From Flavobacteriaceae bacterium (GTDB taxonomy: Bacteria > Bacteroidota > Bacteroidia > Flavobacteriales > Flavobacteriaceae), in contig JABDNT010000081.1 of NCBI GenBank assembly GCA_013043685.1, positions 1 to 42,799 of the forward strand: a stretch of DNA of 42,799 nt. The letters run 5' to 3'. The number at the start of each line of letters is the position of its first letter. The first letter of the stretch is position 1. The notes beneath the pieces were generated by a model. The model was not told the DNA's origin, searched no databases, and saw only the letters and a program-made list of their open reading frames with translations. Shown here in pieces: positions 1 to 9,089 of the stretch. The position numbers and the translations under genes are program-made.

Positions 1-1518
1 GGTAAATCGGATAACGACGGAACCGATGATGGTTCTTCAATTTTCCTGGGTGTTGATGCCGGTTTAAATGATGATGCAACGAACAATGGAAATGTTGGTA
101 TTGGATATAAAGCAATGCAGATCAATACAACTGGAACCTATAATACTACATATGGATATCAAGCATTATTTTCAAATATTTCTGGAAACTGGAATGTAGC
201 GAATGGTGCTTCTTCTCTTTTTAGCAATACAACTGGTGGTGGCAATACTGCTAATGGTGGAGTAGCGCTATATAGTAACACTATAGGTATTCAAAATACC
301 GCTAATGGATTTCGCGCACTTCATAACAATACTTCAGGAAATAATAATACAGCTAATGGAAAAAATGCACTTACTGACAACACCACAGGAAGCAATAATA
401 CTGCTATTGGTGCTGAAGCTCTCTGGGCATCATCGGGTAATAATAATGTCGCCCTTGGGTATCAATCTTTATATTTTAATGCAACAGGCAGTAATAATGT
501 GGCAATAGGATATGATGCAGGATATAATGAAACAGGGAGCAACAAGCTATACATCGAAAATTCCAATAGCGCATCCCCATTGATCTATGGCGAATTCGAC
601 AACGATATTTTAGGGATTAATGGGAGTCTGGGTGTGGGGACCCAGGCTCCCGAAGTCCCATTTCATGTAAAAGAGGAAGGTGTCTCCGGAGTTCAAACCA
701 TTGTAGCGGCAATAGACTCCAATACGTCAAACAGGCCGGTACTTCAATTTTCAGAATCTAGCACTATCGACCTAAACGCCGGGATGAGCCTGGAATACGA
801 TGGGAGAGGCTCAGGCGATGCTAACCGTATGGTATTTAATGGTGTTGGCGGGAGTCCGCTGTTCGAATTCAGAAATGGTGGAAATCTCACTTTACGCGAT
901 GGAGATCTTATCATTAGAGGAACGGGCACCGATAGAGAGATAAAACTGGATGACGATGCCGGGAACCCCGATCGCGTCCTCATGCGGCAAACAGGAACTC
1001 AGGATATTTATGTTGGAGATATTGACAATAATGGAGGAGATACCTATATCCGAGCTGGCGGGAGTACCGAGTTGAGTATCATTTCCGGAACCGGATTTGT
1101 GGGCGTGAATACCCTCACACCCGGATGGGAACTCGAAGTGAATGGAGACGCAGCTAAACCCGGTGGAGGGTCATGGATCAACGCATCGGACCGGCGCTTG
1201 AAGAAAAATATAAATCGGTATCATGATGGGCTCGAACAATTGCTTCAGATCGAGCCGGTGACCTATCAATATAATTCGGTTAGCGGATTTGACCAAACGA
1301 AAGAACACGTGGGCGTCATCGCTCAGGATCTTCAAAAAATAGATCCTTCCATGGTGACTACATATACGCGAGAAAATGAGCAATACCTAGCCGTAGATAA
1401 TTCAGCTATGACCTACATGCTGATCAATGCCGTAAAGGAGCAGCAGCTAGAGATCGATACTTTAAAACAAGAACTTGAAGAATTGAAAAACCTTATAAAA
1501 ACTACGCACAATGAGTAG
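1..1518 (+). CDS. S74 (intramolecular chaperone) surface protein with YadA-like head repeats, 5' partial
   Basis: The reading frame is open from base 1, so the start and signal peptide lie outside the window. An internal ATG at 115 is not the real start: the codons before it (GKSDNDG...) match the same region of the paralogue at 3771. The first ~180 residues are about seven repeats of ~22 residues built on NTA(N/I)G..AL, like the left-handed beta-roll of YadA/Hep_Hag trimeric adhesin heads. A linker follows (LYIENSNSASPLIYGEFDND, shared with the paralogue), then a beta-rich middle. The C-terminal S74 domain starts at SDRRLKKN (Ser codon 1186); in this family Ser at 0 and Lys at +5 form the self-cleaving dyad, and both are present. 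The last residues form a coiled coil. Likely a trimeric secreted fibre processed by autoproteolysis. The repeat region is visibly more AT-rich than the rest. Confidence 0.85.
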   Translation, partial: GKSDNDGTDDGSSIFLGVDAGLNDDATNNGNVGIGYKAMQINTTGTYNTTYGYQALFSNISGNWNVANGASSLFSNTTGGGNTANGGVALYSNTIGIQNTANGFRALHNNTSGNNNTANGKNALTDNTTGSNNTAIGAEALWASSGNNNVALGYQSLYFNATGSNNVAIGYDAGYNETGSNKLYIENSNSASPLIYGEFDNDILGINGSLGVGTQAPEVPFHVKEEGVSGVQTIVAAIDSNTSNRPVLQFSESSTIDLNAGMSLEYDGRGSGDANRMVFNGVGGSPLFEFRNGGNLTLRDGDLIIRGTGTDREIKLDDDAGNPDRVLMRQTGTQDIYVGDIDNNGGDTYIRAGGSTELSIISGTGFVGVNTLTPGWELEVNGDAAKPGGGSWINASDRRLKKNINRYHDGLEQLLQIEPVTYQYNSVSGFDQTKEHVGVIAQDLQKIDPSMVTTYTRENEQYLAVDNSAMTYMLINAVKEQQLEIDTLKQELEELKNLIKTTHNE

Positions 1519-2413
1519 CTTAAAAATACTATTTGTACTAGTTCTTATTCTGAATTTCAACAACATGGAAGCACAACAGAACATTGACCTCCCCGATTTC
1601 GGACTCAGCTTTACCATTCCCAACGGGTGGACCGGCGGAGAGCAAGGCGATTACATTATACTGGGGCATTCCACGATTCCCGGAATGATGATCCTATTCG
1701 AAAATGGTTCCAAAGACGCAAATGAATTGAAAGAACTGGCCATGCAAGGAATATATGAAACCGGCCTTCAGCTTAGTCCTAAAGGTGGATTTACCATCTC
1801 CTCCGAAAATCGGGTGGAAGGAATGTATGAAGGAATCTATAACGGCGGCGCGGTAAGTTCATATGCTGTTGGACTTATCAATGGATTGGGCAAGGGTATG
1901 AGCATCCTTATTTTAACCTCAACCGATAAATTCTCTGAAATTCACAGAAAAGAGGTCGAAAAATTGGCCAACTCCGTTAAATTTTACGAAGCCCGGGACA
2001 GTGAGGCGACGGTTCACTGGAAGAATAAATTGATAGGCCGACAATTAAAATATATGTTTACCGATTCAAATTCGGATTCCAGTGGAGGATTCAGCGGCAC
2101 CTCTACCACACGAATTATTAATTTATGTTCCAACGGTGAATTCACCTATTACTACAATTCGAACAGCAGTTATGCGGTAGGTGACCCTGTGGACGGTATT
2201 TCGACCGGCAACCAGATTGGGTCCGGAGTAATAGAATCAACAAAGGATAAGACGGGCTCATATAAGATCTACTCTGCCGGAAACTCAAGTTACCTTGAAC
2301 TTATATTTTCAGACGATACCGAAATGGAATTTGAAATAGGGATCAACGGTGAGGGCAGCACTACTTTAAACGGCGAACGATACTTCACATTAGACCTTGA
2401 AGGCTGCCAATAA
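1511..2413 (+). CDS. secreted protein with PsbP/DUF1795-like N-terminal half and lipocalin-like C-terminal half
   Basis: This protein of 300 residues has a signal peptide (MSSLKILFVLVLILNF...AQQ). Residues about 25-160 read like a domain of the PsbP/DUF1795 kind (IPNGW..., then a run of strands and a helix ending VEKLANSVKFYE). The second half starts WKNKLIGRQLKYM and has alternating strands, ILC.NGEF.YYY and a final LNGERYF, the pattern of a small secreted beta-barrel or lipocalin-like domain. Family names are my inference from pattern. The gene overlaps the end of the S74 gene by 8 bases, so the two are almost surely co-transcribed and translationally coupled. A role at the cell surface alongside the S74 fibre is plausible but unproven. 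Confidence 0.75.
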   Translation: MSSLKILFVLVLILNFNNMEAQQNIDLPDFGLSFTIPNGWTGGEQGDYIILGHSTIPGMMILFENGSKDANELKELAMQGIYETGLQLSPKGGFTISSENRVEGMYEGIYNGGAVSSYAVGLINGLGKGMSILILTSTDKFSEIHRKEVEKLANSVKFYEARDSEATVHWKNKLIGRQLKYMFTDSNSDSSGGFSGTSTTRIINLCSNGEFTYYYNSNSSYAVGDPVDGISTGNQIGSGVIESTKDKTGSYKIYSAGNSSYLELIFSDDTEMEFEIGINGEGSTTLNGERYFTLDLEGCQ

Positions 2414-2519
2414 ATAGCTATCTACATTTAATTCAACACTCTCCGATAAAATTTTCAGCGCTCCACCTGCATCCTGAAGTGAGCAGAGAGACAAACAAAT
2501 TCCTCCTCGGCGAAATCAT

Positions 2520-2527
2520 TATATTTG
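2520..2527 (+). promoter_or_regulatory. -7 promoter element (TATATTTG) of the AraC-type gene
   Basis: TATATTTG is an exact match to the Bacteroidota -7 consensus TAnnTTTG. It lies 22 bases before the proposed TTG start of the regulator gene. No clear -33 TTG is visible at the usual spacing, so the promoter may be weak or need an activator. Confidence 0.5.
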
Positions 2528-2549
2528 GAGAATCTTAAATGTTTCGCTT

Positions 2550-3650
2550 TTGAATTTCAATATTTGGAATACCCTTATACTTGCCGGAGTGATCCAGGGG
2601 TTTATTTTTGGTGTGGTGGTCATCACCAATAGAAAATTCAGAAGCAGGGCAAACTTCTTTCTTGCCGGTCTTATTGTTACCTACTCTTTGAGTAATCTTC
2701 AATATGTGTTATTTGATTTCGGTTATTTCACTCGTTTTGAGTTCTACTCTACCATATTCCTTCAGTGGGCGTTGTTGATGCCTGCTCTTTTGTTGTACTA
2801 TGGCAGGAGTCTGCTTGGAATGCCACTCTCCAGACTTTGGCGTTGGATCTGGGCTTGTCCCTTTCTCATCTCTGTTGCAATGAATATGGGCTTCAAGATA
2901 GAATTTAACTCGATTGAGGTATCGGGAGCAACCACGGATTTTTTCGACACCACCTTGCTAGTATCGGAATACCTCGCAATGGTATTCAACAGTGCCGTTC
3001 TCATTTATTTGATGATAGCAACGCATAAGCACCGAAAACAACTTACTTTTCGAAAAGATACTATCGTCGATCGCCTGAAATGGTTCCAAAGAACATTACT
3101 CCTCATTCTCATAGCGACAATACTTTGGGCTGTTCTTGAAAGTCAGTTTGAAATGGGCTCGAGTTACGATTTTTTCTATCCGCTATGGATCTTGATCGCG
3201 GTGCTAATCTACTGGCTCGGGCATCTTGGAATTTATAAATACGGCATCTCTGAACAGCGAAAGAAGATCAGAAAGGCGGTATATGAACGTTATTCCGTTT
3301 CTGAAGTACTGCAAACCAATGAGCACATCGCCACCATGGAGCAATTTATCAAGCTAGAGCGCAACTATCTTGATCCGGGGCTTTCGCTTGAAATGGTCGC
3401 ATCACATCTTAACCTAAGTGCAGGTCACCTGTCAAAAGTGATCAATACCGAGTTGAAAATGTCGTTTAAAGATTATCTCAACGAGCTTCGTATCGAAGAA
3501 GCTAAACGCTATCTCAAGGACCCGGAATTCGAAAAATACACCCTGGCCGCCATCGGCCTGGAAGCAGGATTTAACTCAAGATCGGCTTTCAACGCCTCCT
3601 TCAAAAAGATCACCGGCCTCACCCCTTCTCAATTCCAGCAACAGGAATAA
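2550..3650 (+). CDS. membrane-anchored AraC-family transcriptional regulator
   Basis: This protein of 366 residues has about seven hydrophobic segments in residues 5-235 followed by a cytoplasmic AraC/XylS DNA-binding domain (about 255-366) with two helix-turn-helix units: LSLEMVASHLNLSAGHLSKVI and a second ending GFNSRSAFNASFKKITGLTPSQF. This 7-TM plus AraC architecture is common in Flavobacteria. It suggests a one-component regulator that senses at the membrane and binds DNA directly. The start is TTG; an ATG at 2539 is out of frame and hits a stop four codons later. It sits between two S74 surface-protein genes on the same strand, which makes them candidate targets. The ligand is not known. 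Confidence 0.88.
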   Translation: MNFNIWNTLILAGVIQGFIFGVVVITNRKFRSRANFFLAGLIVTYSLSNLQYVLFDFGYFTRFEFYSTIFLQWALLMPALLLYYGRSLLGMPLSRLWRWIWACPFLISVAMNMGFKIEFNSIEVSGATTDFFDTTLLVSEYLAMVFNSAVLIYLMIATHKHRKQLTFRKDTIVDRLKWFQRTLLLILIATILWAVLESQFEMGSSYDFFYPLWILIAVLIYWLGHLGIYKYGISEQRKKIRKAVYERYSVSEVLQTNEHIATMEQFIKLERNYLDPGLSLEMVASHLNLSAGHLSKVINTELKMSFKDYLNELRIEEAKRYLKDPEFEKYTLAAIGLEAGFNSRSAFNASFKKITGLTPSQFQQQE

Positions 3651-3710
3651 TAGTTGTAGCATTATTTAAGTCACCTTAAAAAACAGGGCAATCCTTTGTC
3701 ATCCGGTATT

Positions 3711-3718
3711 TAGATTTG
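3711..3718 (+). promoter_or_regulatory. -7 promoter element (TAGATTTG) of the second S74 gene
   Basis: TAGATTTG matches TAnnTTTG exactly, 52 bases before the ATG of the S74 gene. A TTTG lies at 3695, but only 12 bases separate it from the -7 box, too close for the usual 17-23, so only the -7 element is claimed. Confidence 0.4.
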
Positions 3719-3770
3719 GGGCACCCTCTATTAAATTCAAGAACACGACCTGCAACTAAATTCTCCGGAT

Positions 3771-5240
3771 ATGAAACGATTTTTTCTGATCACATTATTA
3801 ATAACCTCAACCATGACTGCCCAGGTTGGAATTGGGACGGAAACTCCTAACGCCACTCTTGAGATAAAATCCACCAACGAGGCCACCCCGGCGATCAACG
3901 ATGGGTTGCTCATTCCCAAAGTAGAAGAATTCCCTTTAACTAATCCCGGAGCCGGACAGGATGGAATGCTTGTCTACGCCACCGGAGCGGGAACCATCTC
4001 TAAAGGCTTCTATTACTGGGATCACGGAACGACGGCCTGGGTACAGGCAACCGGCGCGAAAAGTATCAATGAATTGAATGACGGAAAATCGGATAACGAC
4101 GGATCCAATAACGGCTCTTCCATCTTCTTCGGGATCAACTCCGGACAGAATGATGATGTTTCAGACAATCAAAACGTGGGTATCGGGGCCAACTCACTCT
4201 CCTCAAATACTTCCGGATATGATAATACAGGGATTGGATACTCAACGCTCCTAGACAATAACACAGGGTATCAAAATACTGCCGTGGGACATTCGGCCCT
4301 GGAATCAAATACTACGGGTTATAGTAACACAGCCGTCGGCAGCCTGGCTCTTGAGGCAAACAGCACCGGGATATCAAACACGGCATTGGGCCGACGAGCA
4401 ATGGAATTTAAAACAGGCGGCAATAATAATACAGCCATAGGAACATTGGCGCTTCGGGCAAACACAACGGGAAATATCAATACCATTGTTGGTTCTGCAG
4501 CGGGATTTAATGTTGAAGGAGACGGTAACGTAATAATTGGAGTGGGACGCACGCTGAGTGGAACCCGAACAATCTCCAACAGTGTATTTATTGGCAAATA
4601 TGCCGGGAATCCCGAAACCAATAGCGACCGTTTGTATATTGAGAATTCAGAAAGTGCTACGCCATTGATCTACGGTGAATTCGATAATGATGTTTTGGGT
4701 TTCAACGCCGATGTAGGCATCAATACACAATCTCCATCTGCTTCGCTTCACGTAAATCATCAAAATGGTTCGTCAACAGAAGGATTTGTTATATCCAATG
4801 TCATCGATGCCGACGAATGGCGTATGTACATGCAGTGGAACAGCAATACCCTGTCTATGTTCTTCAATAATACTAACGTAGGTAATTTTGATGATGTATC
4901 TGGCACCTATTCTGCGGTTTCAGACCGGCGACTTAAAAAGAATATCGAACCACTGGGTACGGTACTCGAAAAAGTAAACCAACTGGAAGTGGTGGATTAT
5001 AATTTTATTCACCAGCAAGAATCAAAAAAGTATACAGGCCTTATCGCGCAGGAGGTGGAAGTACTCTTTCCCAACCTCGTGGTCCCTCCCAATGAAGAAT
5101 CTGAAAACTATACCATGGATTATTCTGCCTTTGGTGTAATTGCTATTAAAGCTATTCAGGAACAACAGGAAGAGATAGATCACTTGAAGAAAGAACTCGA
5201 GCAGCTTAGAAACTTTATTAAATCCTGGCAAAACGAGTAA
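3771..5240 (+). CDS. S74 surface protein with YadA-like head repeats (complete)
   Basis: The 489-residue protein has a signal peptide (MKRFFLITLLITSTMTAQ), then VGIGTETPNATLEIKS, typical of Bacteroidota S74 fibres. Residues about 130-245 hold roughly six head repeats on NTAVG.SALE.NTTGYS, the left-handed beta-roll motif of trimeric adhesins. A variable stalk follows, then the S74 domain from SDRRLKKN (Ser codon at 4920, Lys five residues on), expected to trimerise the fibre and cut itself off before the Ser. The end is a coiled coil (EEIDHLKKELEQLRNFI). It is a paralogue of the partial gene at the window start: the NDGKSDNDG, LYIEN...YGEFDND and S74 segments align, while the stalks differ. 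Likely role: surface fibre or adhesin. Confidence 0.88.
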   Translation: MKRFFLITLLITSTMTAQVGIGTETPNATLEIKSTNEATPAINDGLLIPKVEEFPLTNPGAGQDGMLVYATGAGTISKGFYYWDHGTTAWVQATGAKSINELNDGKSDNDGSNNGSSIFFGINSGQNDDVSDNQNVGIGANSLSSNTSGYDNTGIGYSTLLDNNTGYQNTAVGHSALESNTTGYSNTAVGSLALEANSTGISNTALGRRAMEFKTGGNNNTAIGTLALRANTTGNINTIVGSAAGFNVEGDGNVIIGVGRTLSGTRTISNSVFIGKYAGNPETNSDRLYIENSESATPLIYGEFDNDVLGFNADVGINTQSPSASLHVNHQNGSSTEGFVISNVIDADEWRMYMQWNSNTLSMFFNNTNVGNFDDVSGTYSAVSDRRLKKNIEPLGTVLEKVNQLEVVDYNFIHQQESKKYTGLIAQEVEVLFPNLVVPPNEESENYTMDYSAFGVIAIKAIQEQQEEIDHLKKELEQLRNFIKSWQNE

Positions 5241-5346
5241 TCGAAAAAAAAAGTTATCCGAATCCAGTACCATCATAATACGTCGGGCAAAAGCGTTGAA
5301 CATCGAGTTGGATATCCAGCTATACCATCAAAAATGAGATCAATAA

Positions 5347-5478
5347 GGCCGTGGGGGCACCAAATTGTTCCAATTAAAATGGCGTGCAAATCTAGAGGAT
5401 TCTAATGCCACAGCTGTGAATGACAACCAAAGTAACAATAGTGCATCAGGTTCAGGTGCCGTGTATATAATTCACTGA
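5347..5478 (+). pseudogene. decayed 3' end of an FG-GAP/SGAVY-repeat protein gene
   Basis: This frame reads ATAVNDNQSNNSASGSGAVYI then stops. That string is the signature of FG-GAP-like beta-propeller repeats in secreted marine proteins (usually A.GVNG(D/N)QSDNSA..SGAVYVF). There is no start codon, no full repeat and a stop codon just upstream (5344), so it is a relic of a lost gene or a chance remnant of a deletion. The 238-bp gap between the S74 gene and the DUF1697 gene holds nothing else recognisable. Confidence 0.5.
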
Positions 5479-6000
5479 TTAGGAAGCTAATTCGATTAAT
5501 TTTGTCATGGTCCGGTAGTTCCTTGCAGTCACAGACACTTTGAGTTTCTGTTCAAAAAGGTTACCGCTCAATTTGGCACGGCCATAGCCTTGAGAGCAAT
5601 AGAAATACACACATTGAGGAGTGATGACATACTCCTCGTCGGGATACTGAAATGAAAGAGTTGTTTTAATATTTTCTGTGGAAGGGGGCTGAAACAGGAA
5701 CATGAAATAACTCTTTTCTTTTGCTTCCTTCGGAAAGGGACAATTATCGAGAATTCCATTGATTTCATCAGGCGTCTTTATTAAGACTGGAACCTTCCAG
5801 CCATACTCCCCTTTAATTGCTTCAGAAATGACCTCTCCCGATACTTTTTCTTCAGAAGAAAACACCACATTCCCACTCTGAATATAACTTTGAACATCTA
5901 CAAAACCCAGCGACTCGAACAACGTCCTGAGTTCAGCCATTGGCAATTTCTTATGCCCTCCCACATTTATTCCTCGTAATAATGCAATATAACGATACAT
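5479..6000 (-). CDS. DUF1697 protein
   Basis: The 173-residue product starts MYRYIALLRGINVGGHKKLPMAELR and continues with a SYIQSGNVVFSS block, the hallmark of the DUF1697 family (COG3797). It ends with AKLSGNLFEQKLKVSVTARNYRTM, also conserved. Length is normal. No biochemical role is established for the family. It is the last gene of a minus-strand operon: its ATG directly follows the stop of the DUF4174 gene, with no spacer, so translation is probably coupled. Confidence 0.88.
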   Translation of the reverse strand: MYRYIALLRGINVGGHKKLPMAELRTLFESLGFVDVQSYIQSGNVVFSSEEKVSGEVISEAIKGEYGWKVPVLIKTPDEINGILDNCPFPKEAKEKSYFMFLFQPPSTENIKTTLSFQYPDEEYVITPQCVYFYCSQGYGRAKLSGNLFEQKLKVSVTARNYRTMTKLIELAS

Positions 6001-6420
6001 CTATCCTTTGTTTCTTTTTCTGAGTTCGGATTTCCGCATGGGCATGCTGTCGATGATCTCGTAGAATCTGGACAAAGGCAGCAGTTCGTTAGAGCTGAAT
6101 TTGAGTCCGCCATCCAGGCCATACAACTCTACCTTAAACGGACTGACAATGGGTTTCTCCCTGGATGCAACCACAACTTCATCCGTGCAGTGATAATGTA
6201 TTTCACTAATTGTCTCGATGTGGATCACCAGCTTGAGATCCTCCATAGCCTCCTTATCATCTTCCAGAAGCTTAATTTGTGCTGCTACCTGCGTATCTTC
6301 TTCCGATGTCCCATGAATGACCACTACCCTGTCTTTCCATCGATGTCTGTCTTCTCCCTGCGCACAGATACTGCCTGAGAACATAATAACAAGTATTAGA
6401 TACGATTTTAATAAATTCAT
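6001..6420 (-). CDS. exported DUF4174 protein
   Basis: I chose the start MNLLKSYLILVIMFSGSICAQ, which gives a clean signal peptide; a longer reading frame up to 6468 would run back into the oxidoreductase gene. The mature protein (about 120 residues) has the DUF4174 pattern: an N-terminal HRWKDRVVVI, a region resembling a thioredoxin-like fold without its cysteines, and a C-terminal YGLDGGLKFSS...FYEIIDSMPMRKSELR. The function of DUF4174 is unknown. The ATG is one base away from the stop of the upstream flavoprotein gene, so the three genes form an operon. Confidence 0.8.
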   Translation of the reverse strand: MNLLKSYLILVIMFSGSICAQGEDRHRWKDRVVVIHGTSEEDTQVAAQIKLLEDDKEAMEDLKLVIHIETISEIHYHCTDEVVVASREKPIVSPFKVELYGLDGGLKFSSNELLPLSRFYEIIDSMPMRKSELRKRNKG

Positions 6421-6421
6421 T

Positions 6422-7648
6422 TTACTCTGTAATTGCTTTTGCGGCCAGATAACCACCCGTCCAGGCATTCTGAAAATTAAAGCCTCCGGTTATGGCATCG
6501 ATATTCAATACTTCACCTGCAAAAAACATACCGGGTAGCAATTTACTTTCGAAGGTCTTAAAGTTAATCTCTTTAAGTTCCACACCACCTGCTGTCACAA
6601 ATTCTTCTTTAAATGTACTTTTCCCATCAACCTGGTACATACCACCGGTAATTTCATTAACCAACTCCGCGATTTTTTCTTTCGTGATATCCGCCCAGGT
6701 TTCATCATCATCAATTCCAGATGCCCCAACCATGCTATTCCACAACCTTTTTGGCAGGCCAAACTGAGCAGTGCCTGAAACCTTCTTCCTGGCTATTTCC
6801 AATTTCAAGGTTTTCATCATATCTGTTAAAACATCAGCAGTAGAATCTGGCACCCAATTCACCCGTATCATGAACTTATAATTCATAGGTTTTAGAACAC
6901 GAGCACCCCATGCCGACAATTTAAGAATGGCCGGGCCACTCATTCCCCAATGGGTTATGAGCAAGGGACCATCACTGGACAGTAGTGCTTTTCCTTCATC
7001 ATCCAAAATTGTTACCCACGCCTCCGTTGCTATTCCAGACAGATTTGTTATCCTCTTATCATTAATATTAAAAGTAAACAAAGATGGAACCGGAGGTACG
7101 ATCGTATGGCCTAAATCTTCGAGCAACTTCCATATTTTCGGATTACTCCCTGTTGCAATCACCACTTTGCTTGCCGAATAAACAGCCGCGCTGGTTTCAA
7201 CCTCCCAGTGCGAATTACCTTTACCTATGGCCTTAACTGCTCGCTGTTTTAAAATCTCTATTCCCAAACGTTTGGTTTCATTCATGAAACAGTCAATGAT
7301 CGTCTGTGAAGAATCCGATATTGGGAACATTCGTCCGTCCTCCTCTATCTTAAGTGCTACCCCTCTTTCTTCGAACCAGGTAATGGTATCACCTGTCATA
7401 AAACGATGGAAAGGGCCGAGCAGCTCTTTTTCACCCCTGGGATACTTTTTTACCAGCTCGTCCGGCATAAATTCGGCATGGGTAACATTGCACCGTCCTC
7501 CTCCGGATACTTTCACTTTGGTAAGCACCTCCTTCCCCCGTTCCAGAATTGCAATTTTCAGGTCGCGATTCATATGGGCGGTATTGATCGCCGTGAAAAA
7601 GCCGGCCGCACCACCTCCAATGATCAATAGGTCGTAATCGTGTCGCAT
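6422..7648 (-). CDS. HI0933/BaiN-family NAD(P)/FAD-dependent oxidoreductase
   Basis: This 408-residue flavoprotein begins DYDLLIIGGGAAGFFTAIN, the GxGxxG dinucleotide-binding motif of an FAD-binding Rossmann fold. It carries the family markers KVKVSGGGRCNVTH near residue 50 and GMFFAGEVLNIDAITGGFNFQNAWTGGYLAAKAI at the C-terminus. HI0933-type proteins are soluble flavoenzymes; some gut homologues (BaiN) reduce bile-acid intermediates, but the substrate of environmental members is unknown. It is the first gene of an operon with the DUF4174 and DUF1697 genes and is divergent from the sugar transporter gene. Confidence 0.9.
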   Translation of the reverse strand: MRHDYDLLIIGGGAAGFFTAINTAHMNRDLKIAILERGKEVLTKVKVSGGGRCNVTHAEFMPDELVKKYPRGEKELLGPFHRFMTGDTITWFEERGVALKIEEDGRMFPISDSSQTIIDCFMNETKRLGIEILKQRAVKAIGKGNSHWEVETSAAVYSASKVVIATGSNPKIWKLLEDLGHTIVPPVPSLFTFNINDKRITNLSGIATEAWVTILDDEGKALLSSDGPLLITHWGMSGPAILKLSAWGARVLKPMNYKFMIRVNWVPDSTADVLTDMMKTLKLEIARKKVSGTAQFGLPKRLWNSMVGASGIDDDETWADITKEKIAELVNEITGGMYQVDGKSTFKEEFVTAGGVELKEINFKTFESKLLPGMFFAGEVLNIDAITGGFNFQNAWTGGYLAAKAITE

Positions 7649-7742
7649 CCCTCAAAAATACTCATTATTTGTGCAGTGTTAATGAACGTAAAATACAATT
7701 AGTCAAAAATGGTATCTTACAGCTTCTAACGAACCAAGCAAC

Positions 7743-9089
7743 ATGAAAGACATCACGAAATGGAGCATTACCGTAGCTCTCGCCGGATTCCTGTTCGGTT
7801 TTGACACCGTCGTAATTAGTGGTGCCAATCAACCCATAAGAGAACTTTGGAACACCTCCCCCCTTTTCCACGGAACCTTTATTATGAGCATGGCATTGTG
7901 GGGAACAGTTTTAGGTTCGCTATTTGGCGGGATACCCACAAAGTACCTGGGACGTAAAAAGACATTGTTCTGGATCGGGATTTTGTTTTTTATTTCTGCA
8001 TTAGGCAGCGGTCTGGCACCTGATCCTTATAGCTTTTCATTCTTCAGATTTATAGGAGGTATTGGTGTGGGGGTATCATCTGTAGCGGCACCTATCTATA
8101 TCTCTGAAATCACAACAGCTGAAAATAGAGGTAGACTGGGAGCACTATACCAGTTCAATCTGGTCTTCGGAATACTCATCGCATTTGTGTCCAACTGGCT
8201 GCTAAAAGGCGTGGATGGGGCTAATGACTGGCGCTGGATGCTTGGTGTTGAGGCCATCCCGGCATTACTCTATACACTTATGGTTATTAAAGTGCCGAAC
8301 AGCCCTCGCTGGCTGGTTATCCAAAAGAAAGACTACGATAGCGCTCTTGACGTACTTAAAAGAATTTATTCCGGTGCCGATGCTCAAAAGCACCTGGAAG
8401 AAATTGTTGCCGATGCTAACCTTCCCAAGACCAGTGATCAATTGTTTCAGAAAAAATATAACAGGGTTTTATGGCTTGGGTTTCTTATTGCATTTTTCAA
8501 CCAGTTGTCGGGGATAAATTTTGTGCTTTATTACGCCCCGGAAATTTTAGAGCAGGCAGGCCTCGGGGGTGAGGAATCGCTTTTCAATTCCATAGCAATT
8601 GGTATTGTAAACCTCGTGTTTACTATCATTGGACTGCGGCTCATAGATAAATTGGGTAGAAGACAACTTATACTAATTGGTTCTGTGGGGTACATACTCA
8701 GCCTACTAATGGTAGGTATCTGTTTCCAAATGTCGTTAAGTTCTACTACACTGCTCATCTTCATATGCATGTTCATTGCCTCTCACGCCATTGGTCAGGG
8801 TGCGGTGATATGGGTATTTATTTCCGAAATTTTCCCAAATCGTGTTCGTGCTTATGGACAATCGTGGGGAACCAGTACACATTGGGTGTTTGCTGCCATA
8901 ATTACATTGGTAACACCTTTCTTTATCGATAAGACTGAAGGGATCTTCAAGGACAACCTGGAAATCATCTATTATTTCTTCGCTGGAATGATGGTGCTCC
9001 AATTACTCTGGGCCATCTTTAAGATGCCTGAAACCAAAGGAGTGAGCCTGGAAGATCTTGAGAAAAAATTAATTGGTGATGAAGAATGA
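7743..9089 (+). CDS. sugar porter (MFS), GalP/XylE/GLUT type
   Basis: This 448-residue inner-membrane protein has 12 predicted hydrophobic segments and the sugar-porter signatures: GRKKTL after TM2, GRLGALYQF region, PNSPRWLV after TM6, GRRQ between TM8 and TM9 and PETKG at the C-terminus. The family moves hexoses or pentoses, usually with protons. The next gene, a PfkB-type sugar kinase, starts 11 bases before this gene ends, so import and phosphorylation of the same sugar are probably coupled. A ketohexose such as fructose is the likeliest substrate, by the kinase assignment. Confidence 0.9.
   Translation: MKDITKWSITVALAGFLFGFDTVVISGANQPIRELWNTSPLFHGTFIMSMALWGTVLGSLFGGIPTKYLGRKKTLFWIGILFFISALGSGLAPDPYSFSFFRFIGGIGVGVSSVAAPIYISEITTAENRGRLGALYQFNLVFGILIAFVSNWLLKGVDGANDWRWMLGVEAIPALLYTLMVIKVPNSPRWLVIQKKDYDSALDVLKRIYSGADAQKHLEEIVADANLPKTSDQLFQKKYNRVLWLGFLIAFFNQLSGINFVLYYAPEILEQAGLGGEESLFNSIAIGIVNLVFTIIGLRLIDKLGRRQLILIGSVGYILSLLMVGICFQMSLSSTTLLIFICMFIASHAIGQGAVIWVFISEIFPNRVRAYGQSWGTSTHWVFAAIITLVTPFFIDKTEGIFKDNLEIIYYFFAGMMVLQLLWAIFKMPETKGVSLEDLEKKLIGDEE

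Noticed and set aside
100-560. Short repeated DNA units that might look like a CRISPR or satellite array
   Set aside because: The units are imperfect, have no spacers and encode the head repeats of the S74 protein.
6001-6468. Longer start (residues MPGRVVIWPQKQ) for the DUF4174 protein
   Set aside because: The extra part overlaps the oxidoreductase gene and hides the signal peptide; the internal ATG at 6420 fits both.
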